Shown: piece by piece, positions 26,196 to 32,559 of the stretch
Layout of the letters: each line of letters starts with the position of its first letter
Position numbering within the stretch: the first letter of the stretch is position 1
Assembly: GCA_012522585.1 (NCBI GenBank)
Contig: JAAYKD010000139.1
Location: 1-32,559 of the forward strand
DNA: 32,559 nucleotides
Origin: Bacillota bacterium
Lineage (GTDB): Bacteria; Bacillota; JAAYKD01
Direction: 5' to 3'
Notes under the pieces: generated by a model
What the model was told of the DNA's origin: nothing
The model's database searches: none
The model's input: only the letters and a program-made list of their open reading frames with translations
Position numbers and translations under genes: made by a program

Positions 26196-26633
26196 ATGAT
26201 GATAAGAAGAGCTGCAATTGAAGATTTAAACACAGTCTGTGAATTGACTTTGAAACTCTGGCCGGATAATTCAAAAGAAGAAATTGAAGAGCTCATGCTG
26301 GGTGTTCTTAAAAACAAAAAATCAGCCATCTTTTTTGCTGAAGAAAACGGCAAAAGCATAGGATTTGCCTATGCATCTTTGCGCTATGATTATGTTGAAG
26401 GCACCTCCTCCTCGCCGGTAGGCTACCTGGAAGGAGTCTATACCGAGCCAAATAACCGCCTGCAAGGCCTAGCCAAAGAATTAGTAGAGGCCTGCCAAAA
26501 CTGGGCGAAAGCTCAAGGCTGCAGGGAATTTGCCAGCGATAGTGAATTAAGCAATTTGGAGAGCCTGAAGTTTCATTTAAACATCGGTTTTCAAGAAGCC
26601 AACAGAATCATCTGCTTCACCAAAAAACTGTAA
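26196..26633 (+). CDS. GNAT acetyltransferase, aminoglycoside 6'-N-acetyltransferase-like
   Basis: 145 residues, the normal length for AAC(6')-I enzymes. Family-typical segments are in order: MIRRAAIEDL at the start, SIGFAYASLRYDYVEGT, PVGYLEGVYTEPNNRLQGLAKELV (acetyl-CoA pyrophosphate loop), WAKAQGCREFASDSELSN, and HLNIGFQEANRIICFTKKL at the end. AAC(6') enzymes acetylate the 6'-amino group of aminoglycosides; whether this chromosomal copy gives resistance or acts on a cellular amine is open. The ribosome site GGTGA is weak; ATG 26199 is an equal alternative. Copies of one palindromic repeat flank it on both sides, suggesting that it travelled with them. Confidence 0.88.
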   Translation: MMIRRAAIEDLNTVCELTLKLWPDNSKEEIEELMLGVLKNKKSAIFFAEENGKSIGFAYASLRYDYVEGTSSSPVGYLEGVYTEPNNRLQGLAKELVEACQNWAKAQGCREFASDSELSNLESLKFHLNIGFQEANRIICFTKKL

Positions 26634-26684
26634 TTTTTCGGGAAACTTTTTTAGCGCTTGATAAAGGTATTTCCTAACAGCACC

Positions 26685-26810
26685 GATGCAAATCGGGGAC
26701 TGTCCCGGTTTTGCAAAGCTTCTATAGAAGAAAGAAAAAAGCCCGCTGGGGTTGGGGAACCGGCACACAAGGTGTGCCTAAGTTCCTTATAACAGTCCCC
26801 GATTTGCATT
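26685..26810 (+). repeat. Multi-hairpin intergenic repeat, copy R2 (shorter)
   Basis: Starts like R1 (TGCAAATCGGGGACTGTCCC, TTTTGCAAAGCTTC, CTATAGAAGAA), then has AAGCCCGCTGGGG, a half-terminator also found at 29389, a hairpin GGCACAC/GTGTGCC, and ends GTTCCTTATAACAGTCCCCGATTTGCA. The two ends are inverted copies of one another (GCAAATCGGGGACTGT... and ...ACAGTCCCCGATTTGC). Confidence 0.8.
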
Positions 26811-26811
26811 C

Positions 26812-26852
26812 AAAAAGAGGCTGCAGCTATTTGCTTGCAGCCTCTTTATTTT
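26812..26852. terminator. Hairpin terminator, also one arm of a 30-bp direct repeat
   Basis: AAAGAGGCTGCA pairs with TGCAGCCTCTTT around a 9-nt loop, with A-rich and T-rich flanks, so it can work both ways. The first 30 bases recur at 28912-28941 with one mismatch, exactly 2,100 bp away, on the other side of the deacetylase gene. Confidence 0.8.
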
Positions 26853-26856
26853 TCTG

Positions 26857-26952
26857 TCAAGGTTTTATCCCGCATAACTCATATATCTCCATAATTACTG
26901 GCTCATTTCCTTCAAGATAGCTATCTATGTCGTTGAGATATCTTTTAGCCAT
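26857..26952 (-). CDS. Possible 31-residue protein of unknown function
   Basis: A short frame reading MAKRYLNDIDSYLEG... and ending YELCGIKP lies 8 bp downstream of the deacetylase stop. The composition is protein-like, but there is no clear ribosome site and I recognise no family. It could be chance or the worn end of a longer gene. Confidence 0.2.
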   Translation of the reverse strand: MAKRYLNDIDSYLEGNEPVIMEIYELCGIKP

Positions 26953-26960
26953 TTCAATTT

Positions 26961-28784
26961 TTATTTGCTCTGTTCTTCCAATCGTCTAACTAATTTAGCC
27001 CCTGAAAATTCTGCATAAACTGGAGTTCTTTTTAAAGCTAACAAACTTTGTGGTAATCCCTTCACTAGAACATTTAAACCCGGGTTTATACTTAAAGTTA
27101 ATTTTACTCCTGCATTTGTTAAAGCAATTTCTGACAGATCACTATATTCTCCTAAGGGATAAGCAAAAGCAAAAACCTCTTGATTCGTATTATTTTCTAT
27201 ATCCTCTTTGGATTTCAAATAGTCTTCTTGAACAGCTTGGACGAAATCTTGGTCTGTTTCACTTTCCAATTTAGTCACGGTGTTTCTTAAGGGAGCACTT
27301 TCGTAAATAGGTCTTTCATGCATGTCATAAGAATGACTTTGAATCTCTATAAAGCCTGAATCTATCATTTCTTTTGCCTCTTCGTAATCGAAATATTGTT
27401 TAATTGGATTATCAGGTTGCCAATAATTAGGTTTACCAACCAAAGAGCCGATGACGAATATTGTGGCTTTCATCTCATATTCTTTTAATATAGGATATGC
27501 AAATTTATAATTACTAAAATATCCATCGTCGAAGGTTATAACAATAGGATTTTCAGGTAGTTCTGTACCCATTTCAACATAGTCGACTAATTGTCTCATA
27601 GAAACGGTATTATAACCAGCAACAGAAAGAGCTTTTATATGTTCTTCAAATCTTCCTATTTCAATTTCTAAGGTTTCTGAATTAATTTGAGACAGATTAT
27701 GGTACATAATAATTGACACCTTAGTGGTGTAACCGGCATCATCTAACTCAAACTCTGTGCTGTAGCTCAAAGCCTGATCTTGGGCAGTTTCTTTTCTTAT
27801 ATATACTCCAAAGTCTTGAGGCAGATATATACTATCATCAGCAAAGACTCTAGCCAGAACCATTTTGCCTAGAGAACTTCTAAAATGGATTTCGTCATAG
27901 AAAAACCTAGGGTCTGCAGTAAGAGAATTAGCAGAAAAATCCCAGAAGTTTATAAACTCTGCTATCTTTGTATAAAGTTCCTGAACTTGTTCAGGGTCAA
28001 AACTGCTTGAAAAACTATAGTAAGTTGGCTGAAAAACGACTATAAGTTCAATCTCATTTTCGTTACAACTAATTTTTATTCTCTCAAGGCTATGGATAAA
28101 ATCATCCAAATGATTCAGTGAAAATTTCGGGAAAAGATTGGTGTCAAAAAAACTGTATTTAGCACTATAACTCTTTATATCTTGTATACTTTCAACATCC
28201 TGTCGAAGCTGTATGTCACTGTTTATCTCAAAACCAGGTGCTTTTCCTTCTCCTGCTAGCTCATCTTGAAAGTTTTGATTTTTGATAATTTTCGAAAGCC
28301 CATGTTTAGGATTAGCAAATAAATGTGAAAAATAATCGGCAAACTGCTGAGCTTTTTCAATTTTTAAAATAGGCAAACTATCATTTTGGTAATTATATTC
28401 CACAGCATTGAGTAAGCTAAGATTCAAAACAATATTTTTTGGATCGAAGTTTTCTATAGCATATAAAGCGATTTTTTCAATATCCAGCATATCAGCGCCT
28501 TGAAGATAAATATTGCCAAAACTAGCATCCATATATTCGTTTAAAGCAGCTGTTGGTAACATGCTAGTTGAGGAGCCACCAATTAAATAAGAATCGAAAC
28601 GTTCATAGTTATCATCAAGATATGACATTTTTGATTGTAGCGACTCTTTAGTGAAAAAGACCGTGTCCCATTTGGTCTCTTGGTTAGTAAATACATCAAA
28701 AGGATCTGTAACTAGATTAAAAATGGGCAATGAAAGTATTATTATCAAGATGATAAACAACCAGATCATCTTTTTAAAATTCAA
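26961..28784 (-). CDS. Membrane-anchored SGNH-like plus NodB polysaccharide deacetylase fusion
   Basis: 607 residues from a TTG start. One membrane anchor at about 6-25. Residues about 60-325 look like an SGNH/GDSL-type domain: LIGGSSTSM near 68-75 would hold the nucleophile and DEIH at about 297-300 the Asp-His pair. Residues about 355-600 are a NodB (CE4) deacetylase: IIMYHNLS, TFDDGY with metal aspartate near 419-420, SHSYDMH with the metal histidines near 484 and 489, and AYPLGE. Domains face outward. The substrate is probably a cell-surface glycan; O-deacylation plus N-deacetylation on one chain is inference. The TTG was chosen for the GGGGGGTG box 5 nt upstream; ATG at 28799 and an internal ATG 15 nt later are alternatives. 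It has its own promoter and lies between direct repeats. Confidence 0.85.
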   Translation of the reverse strand: MNFKKMIWLFIILIIILSLPIFNLVTDPFDVFTNQETKWDTVFFTKESLQSKMSYLDDNYERFDSYLIGGSSTSMLPTAALNEYMDASFGNIYLQGADMLDIEKIALYAIENFDPKNIVLNLSLLNAVEYNYQNDSLPILKIEKAQQFADYFSHLFANPKHGLSKIIKNQNFQDELAGEGKAPGFEINSDIQLRQDVESIQDIKSYSAKYSFFDTNLFPKFSLNHLDDFIHSLERIKISCNENEIELIVVFQPTYYSFSSSFDPEQVQELYTKIAEFINFWDFSANSLTADPRFFYDEIHFRSSLGKMVLARVFADDSIYLPQDFGVYIRKETAQDQALSYSTEFELDDAGYTTKVSIIMYHNLSQINSETLEIEIGRFEEHIKALSVAGYNTVSMRQLVDYVEMGTELPENPIVITFDDGYFSNYKFAYPILKEYEMKATIFVIGSLVGKPNYWQPDNPIKQYFDYEEAKEMIDSGFIEIQSHSYDMHERPIYESAPLRNTVTKLESETDQDFVQAVQEDYLKSKEDIENNTNQEVFAFAYPLGEYSDLSEIALTNAGVKLTLSINPGLNVLVKGLPQSLLALKRTPVYAEFSGAKLVRRLEEQSK

Positions 28785-28848
28785 AATCACACCCCCCATT
28801 TCATTAATAGAACATTTTTTGCTTTACTTTAGGTTATTCTTGCTACCA

Positions 28849-28878
28849 ATTATCCCATAGTATTAAGAGGGAAGTCAA
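28849..28878 (-). promoter_or_regulatory. Promoter of the deacetylase fusion gene
   Basis: TTGACT (28873-28878) and GATAAT (28849-28854) lie 18 nt apart on the minus strand, about 65 nt before the predicted start. Confidence 0.65.
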
Positions 28879-28911
28879 TTGGGTGATTGAAAAATTAGTT
28901 CTATTTAAATA

Positions 28912-28941
28912 AAAAAGAGGCTGCAGCTATTTGCTTACAGC
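28912..28941. repeat. 30-bp direct repeat flanking the deacetylase segment
   Basis: AAAAAGAGGCTGCAGCTATT and the following ten bases match 26812-26841 with one mismatch. Here the distal stem is decayed (ACAGCTTCTG), so the terminator no longer folds well. With its partner it brackets the deacetylase gene and its promoter. Confidence 0.8.
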
Positions 28942-28942
28942 T

Positions 28943-29151
28943 TCTGTAGAAGATGTTATTTGTTTGCTCCAGCGTGTGCCTATGGCACAAGCCAGAGTTA
29001 CGGAACCAGCATATACAATATGCCTGGGTTCCTTATAGACTGTCCCCGAGTTGCACGCGGAGCACTCGGCTTTTAGAAATTTTTTTTCCTAAGTTTAGTC
29101 GTATAACCGATGCAAATTGGGGACTGTCCCCGATTTGCATAGCTTAAAGTT
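28943..29151 (-). repeat. Multi-hairpin intergenic repeat, copy R3
   Basis: Reverse-complement orientation relative to R1: GATGTTATTTGTTTGCTCC, hairpin GTGTGCC/GGCACA, hairpin GGAACCAGCATAT/ATATGCCTGGGTTCC, then CGGAGCACTCGGCTTT, TCCTAAGTTTAGTCG and the palindrome GGGGACTGTCCCC with GCAAAT/ATTTGC arms. It is followed directly by R4, a second copy in the same direction. Confidence 0.85.
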
Positions 29152-29380
29152 TCTATAGAAGATGTTATTTGTTTGCTCCAGCGTGTGCCTATGGCACAAG
29201 CCGGAGTTACGGAACCAGCAACTTCGTTTGCCTAAGTTCCTTATAGACTTTCCCCAAATTGCACTAACGACAGGCTCATCTGCCAACGCGGAGCACTCGG
29301 CTTTCAGAAATTTTTTTCCTAAGTTTAGTCGTATAACCGATGCAAATCGGGGACTGTCCCCGATTTGCATAGCTTTTATG
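29152..29380 (-). repeat. Multi-hairpin intergenic repeat, copy R4 (tandem with R3)
   Basis: Same module order as R3 with an offset of 209 bp. It has an extra stretch of about 20 bp (29267-29286, beginning TAACGACAGG) before CGGAGCACTCGG, and the inner hairpin loop differs (AGCAACTTCGTTTGCC). Ends in the perfect palindrome TGCAAATCGGGGACTG... / ...CAGTCCCCGATTTGCA. Several small frames here are by-products of the repeat. Confidence 0.85.
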
Positions 29381-29388
29381 GAAGAAAA

Positions 29389-29414
29389 GAAGCCCGCTGG
29401 GATTGCGGGCTTGG
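29389..29414 (-). terminator. Terminator of the AmmeMemoRadiSam operon
   Basis: AAGCCCGC pairs with GCGGGCTT around a 7-nt loop, and a CTTCTTTTCTTCC tract follows on the minus strand. It lies just after the radical SAM gene. Confidence 0.75.
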
Positions 29415-29415
29415 T

Positions 29416-30273
29416 TTAAAAATTACCGGTATAGACGTAGTTTAGATGTTTTTGGGCTGTTTCGACGAGGCTGATCATCTTTTCCAAACTGGGCGGGGTT
29501 AAGTCTCTCCGCAACCAATGGGGAAAGGAGCGGCTGATGTGTAAGGGTATATCTTGATCGATAGAAGCGAGCCAAGAGCTCAAAGCTTCCATCTCTTCTA
29601 GAGAATCGTTTTCGCCTGTGAGAATTAGATTTGTTATTTCCACATGGCTGATTCTAGCCAAGTATTCAATATTACTTTTAACCGTTTCTAAATCGCCTAA
29701 AAGGCTTTTATAATATTCTGAATTGATACTCTTTAAATCGATGTTCCAGGCATCAATATATGGTGCTAGCTCTTTAATCGCCCAATCGGAAAAATTCCCG
29801 TTAGTCACCACAACTGTTTTTAGACCCTGTTCCTTGATCAATTTAGCAGTTCTCAAAACATATTCAAATGAGGTTAAGGGTTCATTATAGGTGAAAGCTA
29901 AGCCAATATTGTTTTTATCCTTGAGATCTACAGCCAATTGACATATTTCTTCGGGACTATGGACTTTGCCGTAGGTATCCATGGTGATGGAATCGGGATG
30001 GGATATATTATGGTTCTGACAATAAGGGCAGAGCATATTACAGCCCCAAAAACCAATGGAAAGGATATTCATCTCCGGCCAAAAACGCCTTAAAGGTTTT
30101 TTAATCACCGGATCCAAAGTAATCGAAGACAATTTGACAGGCTCAGCCAAAACAATTTGGCCTCTTTTATTTGTTCTGACCTTGCAAAAGCCAAAAGCCC
30201 CAAGTGAGATCAGACAGTGTCTGGGGCACAATAGACATTCGACTTGGTCTTTTTCCTTTTGATCAATATTCAT
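29416..30273 (-). CDS. amrS: AmmeMemoRadiSam system radical SAM enzyme
   Basis: 285 residues. The radical SAM cluster is C78-x3-C82-x2-C85 in GCNMLCPYCQN. An N-terminal cysteine group (C13, C16, C20, C30: CLLCPRHC...FC) is also characteristic of this AmrS family and resembles activating enzymes. After it come AFTYNEPLTSFEY, VVTNGN and WNIDLKS, typical of radical SAM barrels. The substrate is not known. The start was moved to the ATG after GAGGTT; it overlaps the upstream MEMO-AMMECR1 gene by 11 nt, so the two proteins are probably made together. Confidence 0.92.
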   Translation of the reverse strand: MNIDQKEKDQVECLLCPRHCLISLGAFGFCKVRTNKRGQIVLAEPVKLSSITLDPVIKKPLRRFWPEMNILSIGFWGCNMLCPYCQNHNISHPDSITMDTYGKVHSPEEICQLAVDLKDKNNIGLAFTYNEPLTSFEYVLRTAKLIKEQGLKTVVVTNGNFSDWAIKELAPYIDAWNIDLKSINSEYYKSLLGDLETVKSNIEYLARISHVEITNLILTGENDSLEEMEALSSWLASIDQDIPLHISRSFPHWLRRDLTPPSLEKMISLVETAQKHLNYVYTGNF

Positions 30274-31582
30274 GACGCACAACCTCAAACCTCCAGAGCT
30301 CAAAGGATTCATTGGCTCTAATACCGGCTTTATCCTTGGCTATCGAAACCTGTTCTTCAACGGTGTTAACACCATCTAAATTAGGCAACAAGACTCCACT
30401 CTTGTAGCCTGATTTGACTATAACTCCGTATCTCTTGACGTCCAGTTTATCTGCAGAAGAAATTTTCTCCGGCTCACTGAGGACATCAACACTAATTTGC
30501 AAATCCTCTAATTCTCTTTCCTGCACAGGGAAAAAGCGAGGATCCTTGGAACAAGCACTGACTGCATTTTCTATAATTTCTATTGCTAAGTTCTCTCGAT
30601 AGGGCTCTAGGGTGCCAATGCAGCCTCTCAATCTTCCCTGGGAATTGAGAGTGACAAAACAGGCGGCTCTTCTTTCAATTAACTCAGGTGGCAAATCTTC
30701 TGGCAAGTTTAAAACTCTTCCTGTTTTGACATAGTGTTCCACAGATTGCCGAGCCAGCTCAATATAAGGATTCTTTTTAGCTTCAATTCCTGCCAAATAA
30801 GCGACAGCATAACCAACTCCAAAGGGACCTTCATAGGACAGAAGCTCAGATTCTACTTCTTCTCCTTGATAAAGACCAGCTAAAATTTGGAAGGATCTCA
30901 CGCCACATTCAGCGGCTTTATCGCACATTCTATCATCCAGCCCAAATATATCCTGCAAACTTCCTTGTTTGAAGATTTCCACTATGCTTTGGTCGAACTC
31001 AGGTCCTTCTTTAACGAAACCATAGGGTCCATCCGCTTTCAATTTGTGGGAAAGATCACCGGAAGCAACGAAAACGATTCTTTTTTCACTCCGGGCAAAG
31101 ACTTTAGCCAATACCTGACCCACCTCTCGATGAGTCTCTGCTGAAAGACCTGAAAAGCCAAGGCGGATCACCTTAAAATCCGGCCATTCTTTAGCTATAA
31201 AGTATAAGGGGATGAGTGTTCCATGATCTAAATTCGGATCGGTTTCTCCGGCATCACCAAGAGGCAGCCTTGCTTTTTCTGCTTCTTCGATAATTTCTCC
31301 TCTTAATTCAGTATCATAATCAACTCTTAGCTTGACTTGAGGCTGGCCAAAATTTGCAAAATTACCTGCAGCTATTTCTCCCGGAGAGACATGGAAATAA
31401 TCTGCATAAAGGGTGGTATGAGGGGAAACAACTACGATAGTGTCAGGTTTTAACAAGGCAATTCTTTTTGAAATCTCTTCCATTGCGGCAATGGTGTCAG
31501 AAATTTGCCTCTCATCTCCCCTGCCTATTTCTGGTATAATTAAGGGTGGATGGGGTGTGACAACAGAAGCTAATAAAGGCAT
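30263..31582 (-). CDS. MEMO1-AMMECR1 fusion protein (AmmeMemoRadiSam system A and B)
   Basis: 439 residues. The N-terminal part (about 1-265) is a MEMO1/LigB-like class III dioxygenase fold: VVTPHPPLIIPEIG, VVVSPHT, LDHGTLIPL, VASGDLSHKL and DKAAECGVRS, with histidines that bind metal in LigB relatives. The C-terminal part (about 270-439) is AMMECR1: ELARQSVEHYV, ACFVTLNSQGRLRGCIGT and FFPVQERELEDLQISVDVLS. The fusion brings systems A and B into one chain, and the radical SAM partner follows. Human homologues of both domains exist, but the bacterial reaction is unknown. AAGGAGTG 5 nt before the inner ATG decides the start. Confidence 0.93.
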   Translation of the reverse strand: MPLLASVVTPHPPLIIPEIGRGDERQISDTIAAMEEISKRIALLKPDTIVVVSPHTTLYADYFHVSPGEIAAGNFANFGQPQVKLRVDYDTELRGEIIEEAEKARLPLGDAGETDPNLDHGTLIPLYFIAKEWPDFKVIRLGFSGLSAETHREVGQVLAKVFARSEKRIVFVASGDLSHKLKADGPYGFVKEGPEFDQSIVEIFKQGSLQDIFGLDDRMCDKAAECGVRSFQILAGLYQGEEVESELLSYEGPFGVGYAVAYLAGIEAKKNPYIELARQSVEHYVKTGRVLNLPEDLPPELIERRAACFVTLNSQGRLRGCIGTLEPYRENLAIEIIENAVSACSKDPRFFPVQERELEDLQISVDVLSEPEKISSADKLDVKRYGVIVKSGYKSGVLLPNLDGVNTVEEQVSIAKDKAGIRANESFELWRFEVVRHEY

Positions 31583-31710
31583 AAAATCACTCCTTACATA
31601 ATAAATCAATCTACAATTTTTTCTCTTTCTGCTCGAGCTTGCAATAGAGTTCTTTTATAATTACAGCAAAAGTCTACCTCAGCTGTTCTTGTTTTGGATC
31701 AAATTATATG

Positions 31711-31750
31711 GTAAAAAACCCTACCGGGTTTTTAACTTGGTAGGGTTATT
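31711..31750 (-). terminator. Terminator of the CarD-like gene
   Basis: AACCCTACC pairs with GGTAGGGTT around a loop of about 13 nt, followed on the minus strand by TTTTTT. One arm overlaps the stop codon of the CarD-like gene. Confidence 0.82.
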
Positions 31751-32276
31751 CGCTTATATTGATTTTTTGCCAGTCAGAATTTAGCCTTTCGCCGATAAAA
31801 TCAGCTATCTCTTCAGGATCTTTTTCAAAGATTACTGCAAACTCTCCAAACAGCAGGCTCTCAGCTTGTTTTAAATAACGTTCGTCTGTGGCTCCCAGCT
31901 TTTTATTTATTTCTCGCTGGATATCTCTTTTATTGTAAATGGACAGACAAAGCTGAATGAGTTTATCTGCTTCGTAAGTGTTCAGATACTGATCATAAAA
32001 TTCGGTAAGCTCTCGTAAAACTGAACTATGAAACATTTCTGTATCCAATTCGGGGATTCTATCGATTAAATCTTCGGCCTCTTTTTTTGTTAATATAGCT
32101 CTCATAGGAATTCGAGTGTTGTCAACAGGAGTCGAAATTGTGCACTCTTGATATAAAGGCTCTAAGACATAATAGAGCTCTTTTTCGTTTGGGTCATCAA
32201 AACTTATAGCCTTAATTTCGGCTACACGGCAGACACCTGTAAATCCATAAAGAACTAAATCATCTACATTAAACAC
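31746..32276 (-). CDS. CarD-family transcription regulator
   Basis: 176 residues. The N-terminal part (about 1-60) is a CarD/TRCF RNA polymerase-interacting domain: FNVDDLVLYGFTGVCRVAEI, then YYVLEPLY and STPVDN, a Tudor-like fold that binds the beta subunit. The helical C-terminal part (about 65-160) is the DNA-binding region of CarD/CdnL proteins. Such proteins stabilise the open promoter complex. The start is GTG, with GGAGGG 7 nt upstream; no ATG lies in frame. It stands alone, with its own promoter (TATAAT preceded by TGG) and terminator. Confidence 0.88.
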   Translation of the reverse strand: MFNVDDLVLYGFTGVCRVAEIKAISFDDPNEKELYYVLEPLYQECTISTPVDNTRIPMRAILTKKEAEDLIDRIPELDTEMFHSSVLRELTEFYDQYLNTYEADKLIQLCLSIYNKRDIQREINKKLGATDERYLKQAESLLFGEFAVIFEKDPEEIADFIGERLNSDWQKINISE

Positions 32277-32402
32277 ACATAGGCCCTCCGTTTCCTAAAT
32301 GCTAATGCTGCTTATCGAAGACAAAAATATTATTTTGCATTTTAAGCAAACTATTTTAAATGCCAAAAGCGAGCACAAGTAAACTAATTAATGATTAAAG
32401 GT

Positions 32403-32432
32403 ATTATACCACATTTTGAGGACAAATGTAAG
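32403..32432 (-). promoter_or_regulatory. Extended -10 promoter of the CarD-like gene
   Basis: On the minus strand TGGTATAAT gives an extended -10 (hexamer 32403-32408), with a weaker -35 CTTACA (32427-32432) 18 nt upstream. The leader to the GTG start is about 120 nt. The rest of 32433-32559 shows nothing that I can support. Confidence 0.65.
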
Positions 32433-32559
32433 GGTAAGTTCGAATCTAACCTCAATTTTCAAGCCAAAACAACATTTTATAGTTGATTTTATATGCTTTT
32501 TATACTCCTTTTATCAATTTGAGTTCAAAATGCTTTAAGGAGTTTTACAGCCCAATGTC

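Noticed and set aside
28943-29380. Tandem repeats as a possible CRISPR array
   Set aside because: Only two units of more than 200 bp, with hairpins throughout and no short regular repeat-spacer pattern or cas genes.
28953-29419. Small frames beginning MLFVCSSVCLWHKP in both repeat copies
   Set aside because: They exist because the repeat is duplicated; they run through hairpin arms and have no ribosome site.

Overview
The window looks like chromosome from an anaerobic, amino-acid-using member of the Bacillota (Clostridia side). This is inferred from the AT-rich, strongly Shine-Dalgarno-driven genes, a glycine riboswitch, amino-acid-degrading lyases, an AmmeMemoRadiSam pair and a selenocysteine codon. 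I cannot name the species. No rRNA, tRNA, CRISPR array or intact transposase gene was found.

Layout. 1-821: C-terminal part of a proton-translocating complex I/Mrp-type subunit, then degenerate repeats and a shared terminator. 1181-8506 (minus): serS, then the glycolytic order gap-pgk-tpiA-gpmI-eno as read from the promoter, with a terminator-like hairpin between gap and pgk. 9315-12347 (minus): four consecutive membrane proteins of unknown function under one good promoter and one terminator. 13008-13661 (minus): a small glutaredoxin-like selenoprotein, whose UGA lies at the redox-active position and is followed by a SECIS-like hairpin, directly upstream of an ArsR/SmtB-type metal sensor. 13816-17295 (plus): an HD-domain hydrolase and a PASTA penicillin-binding protein. 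17545-23198 (plus): consensus promoter, tandem glycine riboswitch with terminator, gcvT-gcvH-gcvPA-gcvPB and a lipoate ligase. 23349-25913: divergent diaminopropionate ammonia-lyase and cysteine desulfidase-type genes. 25914-29415: a repeat-rich accessory zone holding an AAC(6')-like acetyltransferase and an SGNH-plus-polysaccharide-deacetylase fusion. 29416-31582 (minus): AmmeMemoRadiSam enzymes. 31746-32276 (minus): CarD-like regulator.

How the genes work together. The lower glycolytic block makes pyruvate precursors and ATP. The glycine cleavage operon with its own lipoate ligase, the diaminopropionate lyase and the cysteine desulfidase feed one-carbon units, ammonia and pyruvate into the same metabolism.

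The most interesting items are: (a) the selenoprotein, which looks like a stop-interrupted pseudogene and would be missed by ordinary gene calling, paired with a metal sensor; (b) the uncharacterised four-gene membrane operon; (c) a recurring pattern in which the 3' end of a gene is present a second time just downstream with mostly synonymous changes (at least three cases); (d) a family of multi-hairpin palindromic repeats around the acetyltransferase and deacetylase genes.
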